From Ceratodon purpureus (taxonomy: Eukaryota; Streptophyta; Bryopsida; Pseudoditrichales; Ditrichaceae): 64,000 nt of DNA. The notes below the pieces were generated by a model, which saw only the letters and a program-made list of their open reading frames with translations, had not been told where the DNA came from and made no database searches. Both the position numbers and the translations under genes were made by a program. Shown here one piece after another: positions 9,160 through 19,257 of the stretch. The DNA lies in the NCBI GenBank assembly GCA_014871385.1, contig CM026426.1:41068023-41132022 (forward strand), read 5' to 3'. Every line of letters begins with the position of its first letter. Position 1 is the first letter of the stretch.

Positions 9160-12100
9160 ATGGAAGTAGAGCCGATCCAGACGTTTCTAAGGAATGGCCG
9201 ATCAGAGCAATAGAAGGTTAAAAAGGGCGTTGTCGTGGCCCTTACTCATTCTGGGCCCTATTATGCAGGCAGGGCAGTGATCCAACGTGTTGTAGAATTT
9301 GATCCTATAGTGGTGATGGTAAAAGTGATTGAGGTTTCAGACAGCATGGTAATGAATATACCATTTCCGGATGAGGGTGTGAAGTCCTTGAGCGACTGCT
9401 TAGGACGCATGATATTGAGGGAGGCGGCAGACCTCAAGCCTTTTGGAGAGGTGGAAGACGATGACATCAACGCCGTCGGCTGCCCGCCGACAGATGTTGA
9501 AGAAGATGTCAAGCCCGTTCAAGAATTCTAGGACCTCGCAGAGCAGATGGAAGTTGCGCTCCTCGAGGAATCTGGAGGTTCAAAGCGTTGTGATGCCGCT
9601 GGAGTCATTTTGGAGTGCTCTCCTAAAGGAACGTGGGAGGGGTTCCTGATTCCCCACAGCTTCTTTCTAATAGTGAGAGTGTCGTCCGTCAATCCTGAAT
9701 TCTCTGAAACACCTGCTTTTTGCGAGTTATTGGATGTGTTAACGATCGGGTGTGCTGTGGGGCGATTAGTACTCTAGAGTGGATACAAGGTATGTCCACT
9801 TGTGAATGGCGCGTTCGCTGGCTCATGTCCCGTCGGCTGCCTGCCAACGGAACCTCACTTGGGGAACGACAATGAAAAAATTGATGAAAGCAACTCCGCT
9901 CCGTCTGAGCAGGATCTGGGGACTAGGTCTCCGATAAATATCAGCAGTGACGACGATGTGTCTGAACAAGGGAAATCCAACGTAGACACAGATGATCATT
10001 GTTGGGGTCCGGATTCCGGGACCTCGGGTACTCCTTCCACTCCAGATACTTCTTATCTTGACCACCGCTTCTAGAGAAATTGGTATGTCGAACTTCTTAA
10101 TGATGACCTATCAGTCCGTGGTAGAGCAATGATTCAAGTATGTTTACCGCACGAGGCATGTGATGATGAAGTCCTAGGAAATACAGAGGTTGGGGTTCTC
10201 TTCGTCTCTGAAGACGATCATCTGCAGATGACAACTCTCAGATGGCGTCTGACTCACACTCGCTTAGAAGGGGGTCACCTTCTCTCTGATATAATTACTT
10301 ACTGCTCCGAGAATTTAGCAGATGCCGATGCGGAGGATGGTCTGGATGGTGTCCCAAAGAATGCATATCGATCGGTGAGGAGGAAAGTTTGCGAAAAAAG
10401 ATGACGTCTCCTCTACTAAGCTTCGTCGAATGGTTGTTTGTGCTGAATGCTGCTTAGTGAGCTCAAAGCGGTGTTGCAAGGACCGATGTTGCTAGACTTT
10501 TAGATGGGAAGATACTGTGCGTATTCGTCGTAGATTTTACACGACAACATTCGAGGCGAGGCGAGAGATGTCCTTCGCTGTGCAAGGGCACTTACATACT
10601 GTACCCGGCAAGCGGAAGCTCTATGTTACTCTTGCGAACGTTGACGTATGTGAAGTGGCGTGGTATATCATTCACGGAGTATCGAAATCCGCGTACTACA
10701 GCTACAAGGCTTCGGCGCGAAGTGGCCGTGTCAATGGGAGTCACGGAAATTCCGGAGTACATCGTCCCCAGATTCACACAATCCAGGCCCGCGCGACGTT
10801 GACCACTATCGTTAATGAGAATGCCGACCAAATGCCCAATGAGTTTCGGATGATTGGCAAGAAGAGAGTGGCCGCACTCAAAGTACTCCCGTCTGCGATG
10901 AACTGGAATCACATGCGCAAAATGGCCAACGCCGTAAGTTCCTCCTCATCTTCTTTCACTTTGGATAGTTTATTGAATTGTAGTGATTACTATCGTCGGC
11001 TGCCCGCCGACTGGATGACAAACTTGCCAACTGATCGGCCTCACTCTGTGCTATTCAGGTCAATGAGCAGTGCAACGCGAAGCCGATTTCGCAGTCCTCC
11101 GTTAGTCGCATGAGGAAGGAGTACGTCCGCAACGTTGAGGTCAAGGCAGTAGGAAGTAATTTCTCCAAGTGCACTGAGTGTGACTTCCTCGTTGAACTCG
11201 TTGCCAAGTATCCTAGAGGGTCGGACGAGTGGCAGAGCTTGACAGAGGATAGGACCAGGCATTTGAACTATCAGCGAGCTTGTCGCAACATTTATTACGG
11301 ATGGACAACCCAATCTATACAGAGTCCTACTGAGTTCCTATGCATCATACACGATAAGATGGACACATCGAAAACACCGATCCCCCGCATGCAACGTATC
11401 ACGAAGGCTACGGCAGGGCTTGGTCAAATTCCGATTTCCTGTACTCGAATGCTGACTCACGATCACGGAGATGGCGCCTACGCACACTATGCAACTGCCC
11501 TGTGCCCAGGAGACCCAAATTTCACAATCTCCTCGTTGTGCAGGGTATTCCGTGCCTTGGAGAGACTACCTGTCCGGGAGTCAAAAGCACTCTTCGAGGC
11601 TCCGCCACAGAATGAATTCTTTGAAGCGCTAATGCATGGATCGTCACGTTGCATCCCCTCAATTCCACCCTCTAGAGATGAACCACTCACTCCACCTCTG
11701 CCTGGTAGGCCTGTTGTTCCTTTGCCGAAGAAGTTGTATCTCCAGCTTGACAATTCAGCGAAGGACAACAAGAACCGGTTTCTTCTAGCATTCTGCTCGT
11801 TGCTGACGGCGAGGCGAATATTCAAGGAAGTTACAGTTGGTTTCCTGATTGTCGGACACACACATGAGGACATCGACGCCCACTTCAGTCACCTGTCAAA
11901 ACTCATTAAGCGAAAGAACACATACTGCCTTGCCGACCTTATGAAGGCATTCATGGATTCTCAGAAGACAGTTGCCTTTATTCCAGAGGTTGTTCAGGAA
12001 GTGGCAGACTTCAAAAGTTATGTTGCTGATTTTCATCACGACGGAGGTATGCGATAGAAGGTCACAGTGAAATGCATCTTTTTAAGTTTTATGTAGTGGA

Positions 12101-12982
12101 GGATGGGGAGGATGCGGGGTGGCCCGTGATGAGGTACAAGAAGCGTGCAACTGATCCGTCATGGCTTCATCCTGGCAAACCCGTGAAAATGTGGAGGGCA
12201 GACAAAGAGGGTAAACCACGTTTGCCCGTCGGTGATCCCAAACCGGTTCCTCATAAGCACTTATGGGGTAGTGTTGAAGTCGATGAGGGCAAGAGGAACG
12301 CGGATAAAGAGGTGGCAAGGGCAGCGGAGTGTTCAGAGAAGAGAAATTTCATTAAAAGTGGATTATCTAAGTACATTGAGTACTGGAGAACTGGCATGGC
12401 TCGGGATAAGAAATACGCACAAGACATGTTACCATATGTACTGTATTGGGAGCGAATTTTAAAGGAGGTCAACGAGCCACTGCCCCCAATTCCGCCACCT
12501 TACAGGAAGGATTCTGGCCTATCTCAAACTGGAAGCGGGACCACGTCACCACATTCGATGGAGAGGACGATTATATATTGGATCCGGATATTCGTCCCGG
12601 TGACGAGGATGAGGTGGAGCCTTATCCTTTCTGCGGTCCAAAAAACTCTAGGCCGAAGTCTGTATTTAACCCATATCGTGACTTGTTTTTTGGCGATTGG
12701 GTGTTCTATCGTCCGAGTAAGGAAGACCACCTACCCATTTGGATGGGTAGGGCGATAGAGCCTGTTATAACAGAGCCTGGTCCTAATTACGGTAAGTTCA
12801 AGGTTGAATGGTGGACTCCGATGAAGGGCAAGAAGGAAGGTAAGAAGAAAGTTGCGAGAGAGTGCTGGACAAGACGGTGGGAAAGGGAGTTGACTCTTGC
12901 GGAGTGGGTGGAGTGTAAATCCGTCGTATACACTCATAGGACCAAGAAACAACGCATGAGGGCCCCCCAAAGTCCCATCTAA
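9160..12982 (+). pseudogene. DUF7869-like protein gene, copy 1 (element 1)
   Basis: I start it at ATG 9160 (MEVEPIQTFLRNG), in frame with all that follows. Exon 1 is 9160-10933 and exon 2 is 11059-12982. In order it holds an acidic N-terminal third, a Cys-rich cluster (CAECC and KRCCKDRCC, 10430-10495), AWYIIHGVSKSAYYSYK, TIQARATLTTIVNENADQ, FLCIIHDKMDTSK (11340-11372), YLQLDNSAKDNKNRF (11734-11778), FLIVGHTHEDIDAHF (11842-11886) and a C-terminal WVFYRPSKEDHLPIW...WWTP block that resembles a BAH or chromatin-reader domain. The LDN...NKN and GHTHEDID motifs are those of the widespread eukaryotic DUF7869 family, of unknown function with a possible RNase H-like core. In-frame stops at 9211, 9529, 9775, 10072 and 10493 are all TAG. 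About three frameshifts (near 10395, 12053 and 12515) interrupt it. Confidence 0.75.
10934..11058 (+). other. Intron in DUF7869-like copy 1, palindrome inside
   Basis: Donor GCC|GTAAGT, acceptor CTATTCAG|GTC, 125 bases, phase 0. Copy 2 at 30.85 kb reads straight through this point (INEANSML against ANAVNEQC after splicing), which supports the intron. A perfect palindrome lies at 10995-11011. Confidence 0.82.
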
Positions 12983-13084
12983 TACCCGAAGAGGTTGTGA
13001 TTGCTGCCATGGCAAACTTCGAATCGCATGGAATCTCGATGACCTGGAATGACGAGGAGGAAGACTAGTTGGCTGCCCGCCGAC

Positions 13085-13773
13085 GATTGTGATCTTAGCT
13101 GTAGAAGACGTAGGTAGTGATGGTTTCCTCTGTAAACGTTATAGTTGAATATTGTAAACACTGTGATTCCTTCGAATAAAAATTGTATTTTACCATAGAC
13201 CCAATACTAGTCATGTATTACGCTTTGTCTTCTATTTGTTGTTCTTATGCCTTACTTTTCCTTCTTCGGTGGTCGTCGGCTGTCCGCCGATGCCTCTAAC
13301 CATACTAGATAAGCATCATGATCGGTGGCTTTGTGAGGCTGGTCTATATTGTATGGCCTGTGATTTTTACGGTGGACACTGTTACACTAGTCGGCTGCCC
13401 GCCGACGCTTTCCACAACATTGGTAGAACCACTATGCGCTTTGAGAAACTGGGAAAAAATATTTATCCATTTCATTATATTCTTATCGGAGTACAACGGT
13501 AGTGTTCCGCCCTTTATATGTTACTTTGTATTGTGTATACATCAGAGATGCCACTACTTCTAAAGCCTCAGTAACAAATGCTAACCATGAATTCTACAAC
13601 TATCCGAGTGTGTGAAGCAGCTCTATTGAAAACGAGCTGGACAATTCTAACACACACTAATTCACCCTTAAGCCAAAAATCCAAAAAGCTTGCCCCGAGA
13701 TTAAAACCTCAGAGTATGTGCAGTAGTGAATGCCTACGAAGGCCGCTGATGGTGGATGGTGATACTTGAGAAC
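13085..13773. other. Gene-free spacer with two palindromes
   Basis: This is the 3' flank of the DUF7869-like gene. It holds AATAAA at about 13176, a possible poly(A) signal, and palindromes at 13275 and 13390. I see no coding sequence. Confidence 0.5.
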
Positions 13774-14571
13774 TTATTTTCGACCAGGAGGCAACAGTTC
13801 CTTGAAAGATGGGGTCAGGAAATTCGGCCCTAAGTAGGGCATAGCTCTCCAGCAATCTCTATATTCCTCCGACTCTGCAGTCAGCTCAAGACGGTCGGCT
13901 TCGTCCGCAGTGTGGTCTCGATCGCTAGAAGCCGCTGCCTCAGAATGCTCGGGGTTGAAATTATCCGAATCGGAGGTGAGAGAGGTATCTGCTACCGGGG
14001 GATGTTTTCGCCTTGTTGCTGAAGTGCGTGTGGCGTTGACGAGTGAATTGTTATCCGGCTTGGAAGACTTGGCTCGGACAGCACTACACCCAGTATCGAC
14101 GGATGGATGCACGGATCCAAACGACGAATACGTGGACTGCGGGCTTGCATTCCCTCCGCACCACTGATCTTGGCCAGAGCACCGACTTCCAGCACCCTCC
14201 AAGATGGCGTATGCTTCGCCAACAATGCGGAGCCACCCTACAGTTGACATGGTTTGCGTTGACACCTCCGCTGTGTGGCTGAAGTGAACGCTGCCAACAC
14301 TCTCGGACTCCTCAAACTCCTCAGACTCCTCCAATGTCAGTGGGAAGGCGATGCTGGAAGCGTCAGAGATCTCCAACAACTCTATGGTGTGAGCAATACT
14401 CCAAAACCACTCCGCACCTGGCTGCAGAATCTCACTGATGTATTTGAACGCAGGAATAGCTGTGTTGCGAGAACGGGCGACCACCGCCCTAAACCATGGC
14501 CGGAGCTCCTTGACTTCAGCAGGTGTCTTCTGATACTGCGGATACCACACATTGCTACCCCGCCTCTCCAT
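13774..14571 (-). CDS. Unknown 265-residue Ser/Glu-rich protein
   Basis: An intact frame from ATG at 14571, convergent with the DUF7869-like gene. The N-terminal third looks folded (ELRPWFRAVVARSRNTAIP, FKYISEILQPGAEWFWSI). The middle is acidic (LEESEEFEESES) and the rest is Ser- and Asp-rich (SDSDNFNPEHSEAAASSDRD), ending GPNFLTPSFKELLPPGRK. No signal peptide or membrane segment is visible, and I do not recognise a family. Unlike its neighbours it has no palindrome in the frame and no stop. Its place between the DUF7869-like gene and the CTAG-rich end suggests cargo or an accessory gene of element 1. It could also be the last exon of a longer gene, since the start context is ordinary. Confidence 0.45.
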   Translation of the reverse strand: MERRGSNVWYPQYQKTPAEVKELRPWFRAVVARSRNTAIPAFKYISEILQPGAEWFWSIAHTIELLEISDASSIAFPLTLEESEEFEESESVGSVHFSHTAEVSTQTMSTVGWLRIVGEAYAILEGAGSRCSGQDQWCGGNASPQSTYSSFGSVHPSVDTGCSAVRAKSSKPDNNSLVNATRTSATRRKHPPVADTSLTSDSDNFNPEHSEAAASSDRDHTADEADRLELTAESEEYRDCWRAMPYLGPNFLTPSFKELLPPGRK

Positions 14572-14639
14572 AACGACAAAATATTGGACAATATGCGATA
14601 TCTTCTACAGTATGCGACCTTCTTCTACAGTATCCCGTT

Positions 14640-15425
14640 GGAGTTCGTCTAGTAAACTGGTAAACGTTCTAGTAATCCACTTCTCTAGGGTTTTCTGGAC
14701 GACTACTTGCCAACGTGGACCTAGTCTAGTAGCCCCTACTCTCCTACTCGGCTGGTAGCCGACTAGGACTAGCTTAACTATCTGCAGCTAGACGCAGCTA
14801 GCCTACTAGCGCATACTCTCTTAGTCGGCAGGTAGCCGACTAGGACTACCTGAACTCGGACTAACCGAAGTAGAAATAACTTATCGTCTTTTGCATATAT
14901 TTATCTAAGCGTAATTAACCAATATTGTGTACTTCTCCTGGTATGGTCTACTCTTGAAGAGTACAATTTATCATATGACAACTTATCCCAATTTCTAATG
15001 TCAAGACCAGGCATTGTCTCCTTTGAATGCTCTTTTAGGCGAATACCCTAAACCCTGAACCATATGGGTAGTTACTTTTCTTCCTGATGTATTTTTAATG
15101 CATCACTATGTGACTTTATGTACTCATCATTTTTATATGTATTTCAAATTCCAGAGGTTGGTTCAGTGAGGAAGAGGTTGGCTCTCCTAGTCGGCGGCTA
15201 GCCGACTAGAAAGGACTTCCATTCGTTGTGACCGTGAATACTGTTCATTCTAAACGAAGACTCCGGAGTCCTCACAGACGGACACCCAATTCAATGAGAT
15301 GCCTGGCAGTCGTGTCCACTCAGCGGGTCGCCGACGATCTTCCCTTCACCCGCTTCACTTCACAGATCCACATTTTGCAGAGCAAGTATTTCCTTTTATT
15401 ATAACAGATAGATTTCTAAGGATAG
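14640..15425. repeat. CTAG-rich segment with extended palindromes, possible end of element 1
   Basis: The palindrome grows here: the copies at 14747, 14824 and 15190 are followed by TAG, and at 14824 and 15190 also preceded by TAG. The copy at 15190 gives 9-base arms, CTAGTCGGC and GCCGACTAG. CTAG itself is frequent between 14690 and 14860. There is no coding sequence. The last degenerate copy is at 15319. Confidence 0.6.
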
Positions 15426-15427
15426 GT

Positions 15428-15464
15428 TTTCTAGGGTTTAGGGTTTCTAGGGTTTAGGGTTCTC
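15428..15464 (+). repeat. Interstitial telomere-like repeat (TTTAGGG type)
   Basis: About four units of TAGGGTTT or CTAGGGTTT sit just after the last palindrome. The plant-type TTTAGGG phase is clear, though the units are imperfect. Confidence 0.65.
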
Positions 15465-15768
15465 AGTCAGCCACTCGCCGAGAGATTCGGCCATGACAGT
15501 GGGACTTGGATGTCCTATATTCAACATTATATTAAAATTCACTCAAATGATTTTATCCCTTGTAAGCGGAATGCATTTTTTCATAAATATTTGACATCTT
15601 TGTCTTTAAATTTGAAGGATAACACATGAATTGGACGTCTACTGATGATGCAAAGTAGTCCATAATTGAGCGTTTTGTCCATAATTACTTAAATACCCCT
15701 TCTAAGATCAGGCTATTAATAGTACAAATGTATTGAGGCCAATGTCTTAAAACTCCTACTTAGATTCT

Positions 15769-16122
15769 CTAAACATCTTTGCCGGCTGCACAATCTCTCT
15801 TTGCTGCCTCCGCTCCTTCTGTTGCTCTGAGTTTTGCAAGGCCTTTCAAAATATCATCTCGGCGAGAAGGATAATGCCGCCCTAATCCACCGAGAGGCAC
15901 GTTGCAAAGACTTTGGGAACCGCTGCCATTCCGCTTCAACATGCTAGTGTATTCAGGAATCTCGCAAGTTAGAAGAGATTTAGACCCTCGAGGGGGCAAT
16001 CTTAGCAGCATGGGATTCAGATATATTGGGAGCGGAAGTTGAGATCCAATTGAATTAGGGTCCACAGTTCTTGGACGATCTGTTAAATCGTGCGGACGAC
16101 AAAGCATGTCGACAAAGGACAT
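15769..16122 (-). CDS. Unknown 117-residue frame
   Basis: Begins MSFVDMLCRPHDLTDRP and ends AAKRDCAAGKDV. It is intact, with mixed composition and no low complexity; it contains LPLPIYLNPMLLRLPPRG and KGLAKLRATEGAEAAKR. The same frame is open a little upstream (YYVGALP), so it may be the last exon of a larger gene. I do not recognise it. It lies back to back with the coding remnant at 16200-16762. Confidence 0.35.
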   Translation of the reverse strand: MSFVDMLCRPHDLTDRPRTVDPNSIGSQLPLPIYLNPMLLRLPPRGSKSLLTCEIPEYTSMLKRNGSGSQSLCNVPLGGLGRHYPSRRDDILKGLAKLRATEGAEAAKRDCAAGKDV

Positions 16123-16199
16123 TGGGAGGGCTCCAACGTAGTACGAGAGACGTGGTCGCTTATTGTGCTATTGTTGCAAGATACCAAAAATCACAACCC

Positions 16200-16762
16200 C
16201 AACTAAACTATCCTTAGACTCTTTGTGCAAGGAGTGAAGGGCCAGGGCGGATTTTGGATCACAGCTGTGAACAATGCCAACTGGCGGCAACAGCTACGCA
16301 TCATCATAAAGGCAAGGATGCCTCAGAGCTTCCGTAATATGGAGGTTCAATTTGCGGACTATAAGGCAGTTTATTCCTAGGTTACGCAACAAGGACCCCC
16401 CGCGACTTGGAGATTCTTGTTTCAGCGGTGACGAGGAGCAGAGGGGAGTCCTTACAAGACCCCGCTTTGGGGGGCTGTCAACGACGCCGTTCTAGACATT
16501 TCCTCTGGAATAGTCTATGGCAGCCAAGACGGCGTCAGTGGCGGAACGCAACATGTAAGGCTTGGAATAGGGTGCCGTCTTACAGCTCCCCCCTTTCAAT
16601 TCGGACCCGATCTATTGCGGCTTTTCTCAACCGGAGAGGAGGCTCCTAATCATTTTGTAATTATAGGTTGGTTCCATGAAGTCACCTCCAACCTGCAGGG
16701 AGAAGGATCACACAAGTTCACATGTATAACATTCTACAAAAAGATAAACAGACAGCAATAGA
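16200..16762 (+). pseudogene. Unrecognised coding remnant
   Basis: One frame has strong coding character without an ATG: GFWITAVNNANWRQQLRII and MPQSFRNMEVQFADYKAVYS, then, after stops at about 16378 and 16429, AEGSPYKTPLWGAVNDAVL, GGTQHVRLGIGCRLTAPP and PNHFVIIGWFHEVTSNLQ. The last 110 codons are uninterrupted and end at TAG 16760. No family comes to mind. Both stops occur between well-formed segments, so this is probably a decayed exon of a host-type gene. Confidence 0.4.
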
Positions 16763-16929
16763 TCTACGGTTTTAACAAATCGCATTATGAACAAAACATC
16801 CAGCAGGAAATTGCATTATGACAAGGAAGGAGACAGTGCAATAAAATTGGAAATGAAAAATGCATTAATACATCAACTTAAAGTAGAAAAATAATATTTT
16901 TAAAAAATGCCTCGCTCTGTATATGCCAT

Positions 16930-17349
16930 TCAGAAAATGTTCCACATCCTAGGTTGTTGGCCCTCTATAACTAAGTTTAGGGCCGGCAGTTTGTATCGAG
17001 CCCTCACGGCCTCTGCAGAAGCCCTCATGGCGTGACGGATGTCCTCGATCATGTGTTGGTTGGGACCAAACGGCTTATTACCGAGTCGATTATCCTCAAC
17101 ATATTCACGCAATCTATCGTTGAGGCAGTCGGAATGGAGGCGTAGCAGCCAAGAGAGGAGTTCCGTCATAAGGACGTTGTCGGCCCGATTTCCATGATTC
17201 CAACTGTCCACAAAAATGGCATTCCCATACTCATTGCAGACGCTCTTATCAGGAGAATCGTCAATGAGAAGTGTATTATGCGTGTTAAATTTGTTGCGGT
17301 CACTACCAAACACGAATAAAGCTTCTGAAAGAACTTCCATACACATCAC
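16930..17349 (-). pseudogene. FCP1-like C-terminal fragment (element 2)
   Basis: The frame gives NTLLIDDSPDKSVCNEYGN (about 17220-17276) and IFVDSWNHG, the second half of an NIF phosphatase domain, then a helical tail (LMTELLSWLLRLHSDCLN). It corresponds to the C-terminal blocks of units B and C at 1-3 kb. The N-terminal half is not present upstream. It lies downstream of the ParB-like remnants, the same relative order as in element 1. Confidence 0.65.
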
Positions 17350-17452
17350 TTTACGACTGCGGTGATAGAATTTTCCAAGAGATATCTCGATTTTTCTGCG
17401 GTGCTCTTAACTAAGGATATTGTACGATGGCGGACAATCTCTAAACAAATAA

Positions 17453-17821
17453 TCAGCAACAAGTTCTGCATTGCGCTAGGTCATCGTCGTCCAAACTACG
17501 ACCCTGTTTGCGATGGTTGAAACTTGTCGCAGGAACCCTACGCTCTATCCAATCCTTGTGGGCCATGTTGTCGGGTACCAAGATTTTATATTTCCCGACG
17601 GACACCTTTGGATACAAAGCTCTACGATTTGGTGTTTCAGCGAGAAGGTGTTGCGCACATGCTCCAAAGTCCGTGTCCATGAAGTGACCAAAGTGCTTGA
17701 AGAATTTCTTAGTTAGGAATTTATCGTTAGTCTTGAATCCCTTGGTTTCCTTACATTTCTTCAACGAACGAGGGTCAATAAGATCCCCCTTCTCGTGTTT
17801 TTTCAAGAACTGTTTCCACAA
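17453..17821 (-). pseudogene. Remnant of the middle of the ParB/methyltransferase-like gene (element 2)
   Basis: It contains LWKQFLKKHEKGDL, KFLTKKFFKHFGHFM and KYKILVPDNMAHKDWIE. The FL-KKFFK-F block resembles TPKFFKDIVQKYW of the element 1 gene, and the position between the ParB-like and FCP1-like parts agrees. The similarity is weak; treat it as a coding remnant whose identity rests on order. Confidence 0.35.
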
Positions 17822-18007
17822 TTTATCCGTGATAAACAGCCACAGTTTATCCGGGAGATACGAAGAATGAAAGCTAGCAATATCATTGACTCAATGATAT
17901 GTGGAGGCTGTGCAGAATTCTTACCTTATACTTGTTCATGTAGAACACTCCTTTATTCTTCCTCGAACTGTCCTCATCACGCAAGTCGATTGGTCAATCA
18001 TATGCTA

Positions 18008-18580
18008 ACCTGATATTTCGGCAACTAATAATTTGGTTGCCCTATGACGGACGTGCATGGTCCAAGTGATTGGTATAGTTATAGAACTTTGAGATGTTCG
18101 TCAACTTGTTGCGATCAAGAGACCAAACGATGTACGCATCCAAGTTTTGAAACTCAATTCTTCGTGTTCGCCGCACCCTGTTACCTAAAGCTCTTGGGAT
18201 GCGACAATGCTATGCTGACCGTTTATGATCATGAAACGGCCGTATTGGATGTCCTCCCATTTGTCGGGCTTCTTTTTCAACAGATTGCCTTTCACATCGA
18301 TTGGTGTAAGGCACACCTTCTGGCACTGCAAGACGTCGATGAGTTGGATCAGTTCCTTCTTCACAGAGTCTACAATGTCCCTTTGCAATGTTCAAATAAT
18401 GTGCTTGTCCTTCGCCAGAATGCATTGTTTTATGTTCACAGGTTCTGTTCCCCTGTCTAGAAGGAAGCATTCCTTGTGCTCAGCCCAGAAGTTTCGTTGA
18501 ATGAGGGCCAACTTCTCGAAATCTGGTACTAGAGCTATGGACTTTGAAGGACCGGTGGACACTTTTGTGAGAGCTGACAT
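18008..18580 (-). pseudogene. ParB/sulfiredoxin-like domain remnant (element 2)
   Basis: The reading frame passes through FEKLALIQRNFWAEHKE, QRDIVDSVKKELIQLIDVLQ, YGRFMIINGQHSIVAS (about 18185-18235) and then AYIVWSLDRNKLTNISKFYN. The INGQHSIVAS block is the counterpart of GGQHTFEA in element 1, and the following YIVWS-D-NKL strand-helix parallels IPVYSDDKDTLIKVSN. It is broken by stops and at least one frame change. Two independent copies of the same unusual motif next to an FCP1-like gene are the best evidence that the two elements are related. Confidence 0.6.
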
Positions 18581-18599
18581 GGACCTGCCAAGATCAGTA

Positions 18600-19257
18600 G
18601 CTGCCCCTTAACACTTTTCCGTCGCTTTCGATAGGACTCCCCTACATCTAGCGAATTGGCAGTGCGCTTCTTTGGGGCTGACCTAGCGGTCCTACTTAGT
18701 GATCCTCTTCTTCCAGATCCAGCACTAGTAGAAGTAGAGGTGGCTACTAAGTCCTCAAATTGACGATTTGTCTGTGCTCCACCTCGAATTAAGTCTCAGG
18801 GTGTCTCGACATTCTCTAGAGTATATCGGTCCAACGTCAGAAAGAGTTGTCTTAGTCTTCTAGCGTTCGATTTGGCAGATCCATCGACCCATGGGATGTA
18901 GCCGATTTTCTCGAGCTATTCAACCAAAGGCTCCATTTGCGAGCCTTGTAGCATCGTCATCAAATCCTCCAAATCTAATTTACCATGATGGAACTTTATG
19001 TTGATGACAATCGAATGGACGTGGTCAATCTCTTTCCCGTCTTCATCAACTACTCTATACCCGATTTCTACATAGTCCTCCCGGATATCTTCGATGAAAA
19101 TGATCTTCTCCTTCAAATTCCATGGGAGATAATTAGTCTTCTCCGTGACGCGTTAGCAAAGGAACTCGTAGCTCTTCCAGCGACTCTCATGAAAACTCCA
19201 TGCTTCGATGTGTTCTTTGAATTCCTGCAGCGTCCCATACGTCTCCATTTCAGCAAT
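18600..19257 (-). pseudogene. N-terminal part of the element 2 ParB-like gene
   Basis: Minus-strand coding sequence starting METYGTLQEFKEHIEAW at ATG 19248. It continues through NYLPWNLKEKIIFIEDI, DYVEIGYRVVDEDGKEID and KFHHGKLDLEDLMTML, then to a Ser-rich basic segment (SAPKKRTANSLDV). There are about three stops (TAA, TAG and TGA). The direct 31-base duplication at 19227-19288 copies the start codon region. I cannot match this N-terminus to that of element 1. Confidence 0.45.

Larger units (their letters stand above)
65..15335. repeat. Dispersed 17-bp palindrome family GTCGGC-N5-GCCGAC
   Basis: Six-base inverted arms surround a 5-base centre, usually TGCCC, GGACA or GGGCA. Full or near-full copies start at 65 (degenerate), 906, 1138, 2044, 2429, 3307, 3897, 4758, 6218, 7728, 7768, 7809, 7857, 7930, 8005, 8078, 9122, 9475, 9832, 10995, 13068, 13275, 13390, 14747, 14824, 15190 and 15319 (degenerate). 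Both orientations occur. Copies lie in introns (4758, 6218, 10995 and the 7728-8094 array), inside open frames (1138, 3897, 9475, 9832, read as VGCPPT or VGGQPT) and in spacers. Half-sites cluster at 8130-8280. The family stops near 15.3 kb, so it marks the extent of element 1. What it does is unknown. Confidence 0.92.

Noticed and set aside
65-9491. Integron-like attC cassette sites
   Set aside because: The palindromes bracket FCP1-like units but lack the paired R/L box structure, also occur in introns, and no integrase of that type is near.
906-13406. GTCGGC/GCCGAC as ordinary DRE/CRT stress-response elements
   Set aside because: The core matches RCCGAC, but copies lie mostly inside introns and exons as fixed inverted pairs. 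Kept only as a possible side effect in the divergent spacer.
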